A DNA stretch of 8,150 bases from Spirochaetales bacterium (GTDB taxonomy: Bacteria > Spirochaetota > Spirochaetia > Sphaerochaetales > Sphaerochaetaceae), in contig JAQYFM010000081.1 of assembly GCA_028723145.1 (NCBI GenBank), positions 1 through 8,150 of the forward strand, given 5' to 3'. Positions 1 through 5,574 of this stretch are shown here, in pieces. The first letter of the stretch is position 1; each line of letters starts with the position of its first letter. The notes under the pieces are model-generated. The model ran no database searches and had not been told where the DNA came from. It was given only the letters and a program-made list of their open reading frames with translations. The position numbers and the translations under genes are program-made.

Positions 1-2
1 GA

Positions 3-50
3 TTAACAGGTCGTGATGGTAAGACTGTTAGTCAAAGAGAAGATATTTAG
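3..50 (+). CDS. C-terminal end of an unidentified upstream gene (partial)
   Basis: A reading frame open from the left edge encodes a 15-residue tail, LTGRDGKTVSQREDI, and stops at TAG. A GC-rich hairpin follows 5 bases later, which is what the end of a real gene looks like. Too little is present to name a family, and chance openness over 16 codons is quite possible, so the call rests mainly on the adjacent terminator-like hairpin. Confidence 0.4.
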   Translation, partial: LTGRDGKTVSQREDI

Positions 51-55
51 TTTTT

Positions 56-87
56 CCCCACCTTGTATATTACTTGGTGGGGGCTTT
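56..87 (+). terminator. Probable rho-independent terminator of the upstream gene
   Basis: CCCCACC (56-62) pairs perfectly with GGTGGGG (76-82) around a 13-base loop, followed by GCTTT. The stem is GC-rich in an AT-rich surround and sits just after the stop at 48-50. The T-tract is short, so termination may be partial. Confidence 0.6.
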
Positions 88-515
88 ATCTAGATATGTT
101 TAGACGCTATTTATTCATTGAAGCAAAAAAAGTGTGAACGCATAGTATGCCTGTAAATAAAACTACTTTTAGAAAAAGAGACAAAGAGAACAAAGTGTTG
201 TCGAAATTACTTTTTCTGGATTTTCCGAGAAAAAATTGGTAGATTATAGATGAAAGTGCCCGCCAAGGTTAAGGTTTTCCTCCTCAAATCGGCGGGCCAG
301 TTGCTTTATATGTCTTCAAAGAAATCTTTTTTTGAAAATAGATTTAATTATTGATGAACTAATCTTTCGAAGATAAACCGTAAAGAAATTACAAAAGGGG
401 AATTAAATGCAACTTTGTGGTTTGCAAAAGTAAGTACCTTTCTCAACCTTCTTCAAAGTAGCACTTACCTTATTAGTTAGTGTGTTAATAAAATATGCAC
501 ATTAATTAGTTGTAA
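88..515. other. Long intergenic stretch without a convincing gene; several hairpins
   Basis: No frame here combines length, a start codon and a ribosome-binding site. The longest open stretch noticed is 34 codons at 250-354 (start MKVPAKVKVF), without a good Shine-Dalgarno site. Structure is visible: TTTTTCTGGA (211-220) pairs with TCC-G-AGAAAAA (224-234) with one bulged G and a 3-base loop, and GCCCGCC (258-264) pairs with GGCGGGC (291-297). The stretch may hold decayed genes, a small RNA, or a long leader region of the following cassette. None of these can be decided from sequence alone. Confidence 0.5.
258..297. repeat. GC-rich inverted repeat with 7-bp perfect arms
   Basis: GCCCGCC (258-264) and GGCGGGC (291-297) are exact reverse complements. 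The 26-base interior can add AGG/CCT pairs (266-268 with 282-284, 272-274 with 279-281) closing on a TTTT loop. No T-tract follows on either strand, so it is not a typical terminator. It could be a REP-like element or part of a structured RNA. Confidence 0.45.
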
Positions 516-534
516 AGTCAATAAAATGTTGACT
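516..534. promoter_or_regulatory. Candidate operator overlapping the -35 of the XRE cassette promoter
   Basis: AGTCAA (516-521) and TTGACT (529-534) form a perfect 6-bp inverted repeat separated by 7 bases. The right arm is also the -35 hexamer. A dimeric helix-turn-helix repressor bound here would block RNA polymerase, so autoregulation by the XRE protein encoded at 638 is a natural inference. The arms are short, and chance similarity to the -35 consensus explains part of the pattern. Confidence 0.4.
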
Positions 535-558
535 CATATAGAGGTTCTTTACTATACT
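529..558 (+). promoter_or_regulatory. Sigma70-type promoter for the XRE-peptidase-PIN cassette
   Basis: TTGACT (529-534) and TATACT (553-558) each match 5 of 6 consensus bases of the -35 and -10 elements, with an 18-base spacer. Transcription would start near 565, leaving a leader of roughly 70 bases that contains the large palindrome at 583-619 before the first ribosome-binding site. Confidence 0.65.
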
Positions 559-582
559 TAGACTGAAAGGAAAAGAATAAAC

Positions 583-619
583 TTAAAAGTAATCTTCCAT
601 TTGGAATGATGACTTTTAA
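583..619. promoter_or_regulatory. 37-bp near-perfect palindrome in the cassette leader (operator or RNA hairpin)
   Basis: TTAAAAGT (583-590) pairs with ACTTTTAA (612-619). After one A/G mismatch, ATC (592-594) pairs with GAT (608-610), and TTCCA (595-599) pairs with TGGAA (602-606) with T607 unpaired. That gives 16 pairs over 37 bases, centred on TT. It lies between the predicted transcription start and the AAGGAG site at 624. As DNA it could be an operator for the XRE dimer; as RNA it is a hairpin ending 4 bases before the Shine-Dalgarno and could modulate translation. Confidence 0.6.
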
Positions 620-637
620 CCTGAAGGAGAGAGTATT

Positions 638-982
638 ATGTATGCGATGAATTTTGTCCAGGTTGGCGCAAATATCCAGAAAGAACTAGATGAAAGATCA
701 ATGACTCAACAGAGTCTTGCTGATGCACTTTCCATCTCAAAGCAGGTAATGAGCAAGATTATCAAAGGTGCAAAGGCAATCAATGTAAGCGAACTTGCAA
801 AGATTGCTACTATACTAGGCACTACAACAGATTCTTTACTTACGATGAACATAGAAAGTGAACCTACAGAGAGCATGGCCTTTATGGGAACGATGCAGGA
901 TGAGAAAACCCGTGAAAAAGTGGAGATGCTCAGATCTGCTATTGATGAGATTCTGCTTTTGGAGGAACTTGCACGTGATTGA
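638..982 (+). CDS. XRE-family helix-turn-helix DNA-binding protein (putative repressor/antitoxin-like)
   Basis: This 114-residue protein carries an HTH_3/XRE domain over about residues 7-68. The segment MTQQSLADALSISKQVMSKI (from residue 22) is a textbook XRE helix 2-turn-helix 3, followed by the usual hydrophobic LAKIATILGTTTDSLL helices. The remaining 45 residues are acidic and probably helical near the C-terminus (VEMLRSAIDEILLLEELA), suited to dimerisation. ATG 638 is chosen because AAGGAG (624-629) lies 8 bases upstream; ATG 647 is a less well placed alternative. It is the first gene of an operon with an ImmA/IrrE-type peptidase that overlaps it by 8 bases. In known pairs of this kind (ImmR/ImmA, DdrO/IrrE) the XRE protein is a repressor inactivated by cleavage. 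That role here, and self-repression through the nearby palindromes, are inference. Confidence 0.9.
   Translation: MYAMNFVQVGANIQKELDERSMTQQSLADALSISKQVMSKIIKGAKAINVSELAKIATILGTTTDSLLTMNIESEPTESMAFMGTMQDEKTREKVEMLRSAIDEILLLEELARD
961..965 (+). promoter_or_regulatory. Ribosome-binding site fixing the GTG start of the peptidase gene
   Basis: GGAGG lies inside the 3' end of the XRE gene, 9 bases before GTG 975. The next candidate, ATG 984, would be 18 bases away, so GTG 975 is preferred. The placement implies coupling to translation of the XRE gene. Confidence 0.65.
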
Positions 983-1808
983 AATGAAAACACTGGAGTT
1001 GACGGAAGCAGAAGCCCTGAAAGTAAAAGACTATGCCGCCTCCAAGCTTGGCGTCTGTAGGAAAATGAATGATATCATAGGTACTCAGATTTTTCAGATA
1101 CTTTCACTTCATGCCCGTGTCATCTATTATCCTTTGGGCAAAGAATCTGTTTGGGGATTTACCCGAATCAAGGGGGCAAGAGGAGGTGGCCAGAGTCAGA
1201 AGCCGTTTGTTGTAATCAATTCTTCTATCCCAATAGATTGTCAGGTATTTGCAGCGGCCCATGAGCTCTACCATATATGGGAAGATGACAAAGTTGATGT
1301 AGTGCCAGCCTATGTCATGGATGATGAGACAGGTGATCGTAATGAGTTGAAGGCAAACCGTTTTGCTGCAGAATTTCTTGTAGAAGAAGAACTTTTAATA
1401 AAAGAACTAAGAACTTACGGCATTGCCTCTGATAATGTTTCCTTAAAAGATATATTGATTCTTTCTGAGCTGTTCTGTGTTCCATATAGAACTATGGTCA
1501 AACGCCTTTTTGAAATTGGTTTTATCACAAAGACAGATAGAAATAGATTTCTTAATGCAAGTGAACAGGAAGTGATGATAGCAAGAAAACGATATGCACT
1601 TTCCATTCCTAAGGGAGATGAAAAGATTGCAATCGACAATCTTACGGAGTTAGCTGTAGATGCCTATGAAAACAAACGAATTACCTTCGAAAAGCTGGAA
1701 TATCTTTTGGATATTAGTAACCTGAAACCGGTTGATGTTGGAATTTCAGAGAGCGAAAATAATCCTTTCCCTTCTGATGATGAACTGGATAAGATTATGG
1801 AGGAATAG
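975..1808 (+). CDS. ImmA/IrrE-family (M78/DUF955) zinc metallopeptidase
   Basis: The protein is 277 residues from the GTG at 975; a longer frame reaches back into the XRE gene but has no ribosome-binding site. Residues 96-100 read HELYH, the HExxH zinc-binding motif, in the context FAAAHELYHIWED. The downstream NELKANRFAAEFL (123-135) matches the conserved segment of this family that supplies the third zinc ligand, here probably E124. The region around residues 140-180 (LKDILILSELFCVPYRTMVKRL) resembles the helical part after the catalytic core. A C-terminal tail of about 95 residues, ending in acidic DDELDKIMEE, makes it longer than compact ImmA proteins and has no assigned function. Family members cleave a partner XRE repressor under stress or signalling. 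The adjacent, overlapping XRE gene is the obvious candidate substrate, but this is inferred from gene order. Confidence 0.9.
   Translation: MIEMKTLELTEAEALKVKDYAASKLGVCRKMNDIIGTQIFQILSLHARVIYYPLGKESVWGFTRIKGARGGGQSQKPFVVINSSIPIDCQVFAAAHELYHIWEDDKVDVVPAYVMDDETGDRNELKANRFAAEFLVEEELLIKELRTYGIASDNVSLKDILILSELFCVPYRTMVKRLFEIGFITKTDRNRFLNASEQEVMIARKRYALSIPKGDEKIAIDNLTELAVDAYENKRITFEKLEYLLDISNLKPVDVGISESENNPFPSDDELDKIMEE
1799..1803 (+). promoter_or_regulatory. Ribosome-binding site fixing the GTG start of the PIN-like gene
   Basis: GGAGG overlaps the last codons of the peptidase gene and lies 7 bases before GTG 1811. No ATG lies near enough in frame to compete, so the GTG start and translational coupling are well supported. 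Confidence 0.65.
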
Positions 1809-1810
1809 GG

Positions 1811-2392
1811 GTGCTGGATAAAATCATCGTTGATGCAGATTTCTGTTTAAAACTTGGTGGAAGTGAAAAGTATAGATTTCTTTTTGAGATCCTACCCTTG
1901 ATTGCACATGAAATCTATATGCATAGTCATGCTTTTGGCGAGGTACGTTATCCAGCAAGTGCATCAAAACAACTCTCAGACCTTATATCGAAAGGTAAGG
2001 TCAGAATAGTAGACCAAAGCACCTTATCGCCAGCTGATAGGGCAGTTTATGATATGTCTTTCCGAGCTCTCGAAAGAGTAATGATTAATCCGATCAAACC
2101 AAACAAAAATAGAGGAGAAGCTTGTTCTTTGGCATATGCAAAAGCTACTGGGATACCAATTTTTGCGACAGATGAGGCACATTTGCAGCCAATCATTGAT
2201 TTAGTGTTGAATACGGGTATTGATGATATTACTTGTCTACGCATCAGAAATGTGGTTGAAATGATTCGAGATGGAAAGATTGATCTTTCAAGGAAATATG
2301 CGAAAGCATTATGGAGAATTGCATATAACAACAAGAACGTAACAAATGCCAATGATATCTTCGACAGGGAGATATGGCCGCTGGATAATTAA
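1811..2392 (+). CDS. PIN-domain-like protein, putative ribonuclease
   Basis: This 193-residue protein shows the spaced acidic residues of the PIN nuclease fold. They are an N-terminal strand IIVDADF (D8, possibly D10), E44 in HAFGEV, E103 in NRGEACSLAYAKATGIPIF, and D121 in ATDEAHL. The GE...A...G.PI.ATD block is the most typical part; the last position is usually TDD or TND, whereas here it is TDE. These residues would bind Mg2+ for RNA cleavage. The gene starts with GTG two bases after the peptidase stop, so it is cotranscribed and probably coupled. About 60 residues after the core (basic in part, DGKIDLSRKYAKALWRI) are unassigned. In context it is the likely effector of the cassette, with the XRE protein and peptidase as control. 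The PIN assignment is by motif reading only, and the RNA target is unknown. Confidence 0.72.
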   Translation: MLDKIIVDADFCLKLGGSEKYRFLFEILPLIAHEIYMHSHAFGEVRYPASASKQLSDLISKGKVRIVDQSTLSPADRAVYDMSFRALERVMINPIKPNKNRGEACSLAYAKATGIPIFATDEAHLQPIIDLVLNTGIDDITCLRIRNVVEMIRDGKIDLSRKYAKALWRIAYNNKNVTNANDIFDREIWPLDN

Positions 2393-2431
2393 AATCACGT
2401 GCGACGTTTAGCATATTACCTTCTACAGAGT

Positions 2432-2464
2432 AATCATTTGACTTCTTGTTAATGTCAATTGATT
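2432..2464 (+). terminator. Hairpin after the PIN-like gene, possible weak terminator
   Basis: AATCA-T-TTGAC (2432-2442) pairs with GTCAA-T-TGATT (2454-2464), ten base pairs with one T/T mismatch and an 11-base loop. It begins 40 bases after the cassette stop. The stem is AT-rich and only a mixed GTTATTGAGTTT follows, so termination would be weak. It may instead mark an element boundary. Confidence 0.35.
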
Positions 2465-2501
2465 GTTATTGAGTTTGTAATCTTGCTTTTCTCATGTCTG
2501 A

Positions 2502-3002
2502 AAGATTGAGTTTTTCCCTGATAAGGCAAAGATATCCAGTTCTGGAGGAATCTTCAATGCAACCATGGATGATATCATGAATGGAGTGCTGACCTATCGT
2601 AATCCTAGACTTGTCAATATCTTTGATAAACTTCATCTGATTGAAAACTTTGGCACTGGTATACCAAGAACACTTCAAAGTTATGAATCTTATGATGTTA
2701 AGCCAGAATTTAAAGCAAGTGAGAATTTCTTTATTGTGACCCTGCCGAATGTAGACTATATCCAGAATGAATCTATAAATGAGTCTATAAATGAATCCAT
2801 AAATGATCTGGGTCTGGAAATACTACGGCTTATTAAGGAGAATCCTGGAATAAACGCTCCTTCCCTTACTTCTTTGTTGTCAGAGAAGGATCCAGCTGTC
2901 ACTCTTTTCCGTGTAAAGAATGAAATTGGGCGTAACTTGGAAAGATATATAGAACATGTAGGTTCCAACAAGACAGGTGGATACTATCTGAAAAAGTTTT
3001 AA
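2502..3002 (+). pseudogene. 3' remnant of an AlbA_2/HATPase_c_4-type ATP-binding protein gene
   Basis: From 2502 the frame reads KIEFF..KISSSGGIFNATMDDIMNGVLTYRNPRLVNIFDKL...NFGTGIPRTL. This is the end of the GHKL-like ATPase half of the RecG-related putative transcriptional regulator family (N-terminal AlbA_2, C-terminal HATPase_c_4). After NVDY come three NESI repeats and a winged-helix-like tail (LEILRLIKENPGINAPSLTSLL...GGYYLKKF). Complete members are commonly 400-500 residues; here the AlbA_2 domain and most of the ATPase are missing. A TGA at 2499-2501 lies directly upstream in frame. ATG 2565 has no suitably placed ribosome-binding site, since the nearest GGAGG (2544) is 16 bases away and encodes part of the conserved SGGI motif. 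I therefore call a 5'-truncated pseudogene. Translation of a 145-residue C-terminal protein from 2565 cannot be excluded. Confidence 0.8.
2766..2801 (+). repeat. Three 12-bp tandem repeats encoding NESI-NESI-NESI
   Basis: AATGAATCTATA, AATGAGTCTATA and AATGAATCCATA lie end to end, followed by a partial AATGAT. Each unit encodes Asn-Glu-Ser-Ile, and the single-base differences are synonymous. They form a flexible linker between the ATPase remnant and the winged helix. Similar short N-E-x-[IV] repeats of varying number occur at this point in related proteins. Confidence 0.85.
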
Positions 3003-3185
3003 AATACAGCAAAGGAATAAAAGAAGAATATGAGAAGATGCTGGATGATGCAAAGTTTGGCATGTTTAACTTTGGTCACTTATCACTTTAGATTATAATA
3101 ATGGCTATTTTTCAATATTTATCTTCTTCCTTGATTTTCCTGTATTCTACTCACAACTATCCCTAAAGACTCATATTTTGAGATA
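3003..3185. other. Gap between converging genes with a possible decayed coding fragment
   Basis: A 27-codon open stretch at 3008-3091 (SKGIKEEYEKMLDDAKFGMF..., then TAG) has protein-like composition but an unidentified family. It may be debris of another gene. On the minus strand just past the regulator stop, CTCA and TGAG (3170-3182) could form a 4-bp stem followed by TCTTT, too weak to call a terminator. Nothing else stands out. Confidence 0.4.
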
Positions 3186-5348
3186 TTATCGATTCGTCCT
3201 TGAAATAGAACGATACTCTGTAGGACTAATTCCTTGGCTTTGTTTGAATCTTCTAGTAAAGCTAGAAAGATTGTAGTAGCCAACTTTATCAGATATTTCA
3301 GAAACACTTAACTCTGTTTCCATTAATAGTTGTTTTGCAGTTTCCATCCTCATCGAGGTAGTATAATCAATAAGGTTTTCCCCAAATGATTCTTTAAAGA
3401 GCTTACTTAGAGCTGGAAGTGTTAAATTGAATCTGTCAGCTGTCTCGTAGGCTGAAAACTCAGGCTTTAGACAATTTGCATCAATATATTGCTTTATCTC
3501 GTTAATAGATGAAGCTAATTTTTGTTTTGCTTTAACCGATTTCCAAATACTATCTTTCCACATCTCTGCAATATCAATAACCTCTTGAACTGTATCAGCA
3601 GCAGATAGACGCATAGTAATGTTTTCATGCTCTCCAGATACAGGAAAATATCTGTTAATTAAGTTGAGCATGTCAGAAATAATGCACCTTACAAGATATA
3701 CTGGTAAATCATCATTCTTGATGATTTGGGTAATTCCATCCATAGCTGCAGCTATTGATTCAAGGTTGTTCGCTGCAAGTGCGTTCTTAAGGGCCATCAT
3801 TTCACTGTTAGGATAGAGAGCTTTTTTATCTACGCTACCTGATATTTCAGAGAAGGTTATTACTCTGTTATTACCTTTCACATACCGATGATCAAGGGCA
3901 CCAGAAGCTTCGATATAAGATTGGCCAGCCTTTGAAAGATCATCTGTTGGACAACCAACTCCTATTGTAAGTGAAATATTCTCAAGCATTGCATTTGATA
4001 ATAAATCTTGTGCAAGAGTTTTTCCTGAATCTTCATCATTACTGTTTAGTATGAAAACAATTTGTTCCTTTCTTCCAATAGCAGTACAGTAATAGAATAG
4101 ATATTTATCTTTTAGTTTATTCTTTTCATTTGCTGCAAAGCTATTTAAATCAACATTTGTAGAAGAAACTGCTACTATTAGTATAGTTACATATTGATAG
4201 TATAAAGTTAAGCCTAAGTCCATATTATCTGTATTAAAGTCTGCAACTGAGTCATAAACACCATTAATAAGACGGTAAAGACGAGAATTTTTAATATCAG
4301 TCATATTTGCATCTAGAGTACTAGCAAGGTCAGTATTTTGGGTAGAGAGAATATCAATTGCCTTTGATATGCCCTTAAATTCATTATTTGTTTTTTCTGT
4401 ATCACTTATTACATTTTTAACTTTTTCGCCTAAATCTTTGATTGGTGCATAGAGCTTCTCTTGTATATACATAATTAAAATAAAACAAAAGAGAGTAGTG
4501 AGAGTAACTGTAATCATGTACTCTTTAGAAATAGATGTAACTTTAGAAAAAATCTGCTGGGTATCTGGTAGAAGAGCTGTATAATGCCATCCTGTTGTTG
4601 GGGAAATATATTCTCTTGAACTTACACTGCTATCACTAACAGAATTTGAACTTGAGAAAATTAGTTTACCTTCGCTATCTTTGATGAAAATTAAAGCATT
4701 ATAACTTTTCATCTTTGCACTAATCATCTTAGATATAGATGATTCTTTTACCTTAAAAATGATGTTTCCATATCTAATGTGAAAATCGGAGTAGAGTGGA
4801 ATAATATAGAAAAGAAATCCATCATCATATCCAATTTCAGAAGAAGTAACGCAAAGGGGCCAATTTTCTCTAAAACTTATTGTATCAAAGTATTCTTTAG
4901 CATACTTAGTATTATCACCATTAAAGTTTTCTTTGAAAAAATATTCCTTTTTCCATGTTGTGGAGTAGGTCACCATATAATCACTTGAGAATATATTAAT
5001 AAATATATCCTCTGCGTAGTCATTTGAGGATGTAATAATAGAAATATAGTTTATTAATGGAAGTAACTGGTAGGGATCCTTTGCTTTTCTTGCACTATTA
5101 ATCGTTGGATCAATCATCAATCTAGATGCGGTTTCCATCATTTCATCAATTTTTCCATCTGAACGGAGTGCTAGTTGAGATAATTCCATATCAACAGTGT
5201 TAATAATCTCTTCTTTGAATTGACTCATAAAGCGGGAATTGAAGTAAATAGAAATTATTAAAACAGGAATAATAAAGATAATTAGAGAGGTGCCAAGATA
5301 CTTGAAGTAATGAGTTCCTTTATTTTTAAAGATTTTTTGTTTGTCCAT
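3186..5348 (-). CDS. Membrane-anchored AraC-family transcriptional regulator (YesS/YtdP-like)
   Basis: The 720-residue protein starts with a short basic cytoplasmic tail and a first membrane segment (about 19-35, SLIIFIIPVLIISIYF). An extracytoplasmic domain of about 240 residues follows (roughly 40-276), probably a Cache-like sensor, then a second membrane segment (about 278-296, MITVTLTTLFCFILIMY). After a helical linker, residues 375-500 resemble the degenerate GGDEF-like domain of such regulators (VTILIVAVSS...LTIGVGCP...SYIEASGALDHRY). Residues 615-716 form a double helix-turn-helix AraC domain (LSKLFKESFGENLIDYTTSMRMETAKQLL and VSEISDKVGYYNLSSFTRRF, ending GISPTEYR). ATG at 5348 has a GAGG site 6 bases upstream. 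It is divergent from the LplB/LplC/binding-protein operon and is presumed to activate it when a saccharide is present outside the cell membrane. The ligand cannot be read from sequence. Confidence 0.92.
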   Translation of the reverse strand: MDKQKIFKNKGTHYFKYLGTSLIIFIIPVLIISIYFNSRFMSQFKEEIINTVDMELSQLALRSDGKIDEMMETASRLMIDPTINSARKAKDPYQLLPLINYISIITSSNDYAEDIFINIFSSDYMVTYSTTWKKEYFFKENFNGDNTKYAKEYFDTISFRENWPLCVTSSEIGYDDGFLFYIIPLYSDFHIRYGNIIFKVKESSISKMISAKMKSYNALIFIKDSEGKLIFSSSNSVSDSSVSSREYISPTTGWHYTALLPDTQQIFSKVTSISKEYMITVTLTTLFCFILIMYIQEKLYAPIKDLGEKVKNVISDTEKTNNEFKGISKAIDILSTQNTDLASTLDANMTDIKNSRLYRLINGVYDSVADFNTDNMDLGLTLYYQYVTILIVAVSSTNVDLNSFAANEKNKLKDKYLFYYCTAIGRKEQIVFILNSNDEDSGKTLAQDLLSNAMLENISLTIGVGCPTDDLSKAGQSYIEASGALDHRYVKGNNRVITFSEISGSVDKKALYPNSEMMALKNALAANNLESIAAAMDGITQIIKNDDLPVYLVRCIISDMLNLINRYFPVSGEHENITMRLSAADTVQEVIDIAEMWKDSIWKSVKAKQKLASSINEIKQYIDANCLKPEFSAYETADRFNLTLPALSKLFKESFGENLIDYTTSMRMETAKQLLMETELSVSEISDKVGYYNLSSFTRRFKQSQGISPTEYRSISRTNR

Positions 5349-5403
5349 TTTTTCCTCAAAACTAGTCTTTTTTCACCCTCTTGCCCCAAAAACTATAAAA
5401 TAG

Positions 5404-5432
5404 ATTCTACTTGCTAATTTGTTTGTTGTAAA
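5404..5432 (-). promoter_or_regulatory. Sigma70-type promoter of the AraC-family regulator gene
   Basis: On the minus strand, TTTACA (complement of 5427-5432) and TAGAAT (complement of 5404-5409) are separated by exactly 17 bases and each match 5 of 6 consensus bases. Transcription would start near 5397, giving a leader of about 50 bases to the ATG at 5348. Confidence 0.6.
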
Positions 5433-5516
5433 GTTTATGTTATCAACAAAAATGCCTATGCAAAAAATGAAAAGAAGCAAAAAATGGAAAATAGCTTTAC
5501 TCCTTACTAGAAAAAA

Positions 5517-5528
5517 AGTCAATTGACT
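5517..5528. promoter_or_regulatory. Perfect 12-bp palindrome upstream of the transporter operon
   Basis: AGTCAATTGACT is its own reverse complement. It lies 36 bases before the AAGGAGG site of the first permease gene, between the two divergent genes. It may be an operator. No convincing -35/-10 pair reading toward the transporter was found in 5349-5574, which fits an activator-dependent promoter but does not prove one. Confidence 0.35.
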
Positions 5529-5574
5529 GGCACGTTTTTCTGCTTGAAGCTGAACTTGATACTAAGGAGGTTTC

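Noticed and set aside
96..137. A 13-codon open frame after the first terminator
   Set aside because: Too short, and its only Shine-Dalgarno-like bases are the arm of the terminator hairpin, 12 bases away.
250..354. A 34-codon open frame starting MKVPAKVKVFLLKSAGQLL, basic and partly hydrophobic
   Set aside because: No good ribosome-binding site, it runs through the GC-rich hairpin, and the composition match to small toxins is not specific.
858..974. Longer N-terminus for the zinc peptidase reaching back to ATG 858
   Set aside because: It lies wholly inside the XRE gene in another frame with no ribosome-binding site; the GTG at 975 has GGAGG at a good distance.
706..993. Minus-strand open frame opposite the XRE gene
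   Set aside because: It mirrors a well supported HTH gene, has low-complexity Ser-rich composition, and no recognisable domain.
2047..2971. Minus-strand open frames opposite the PIN-like gene and the ATPase remnant
   Set aside because: Antisense shadows without ribosome-binding sites or family motifs; one even mirrors the NESI repeat as SFIDSFID.
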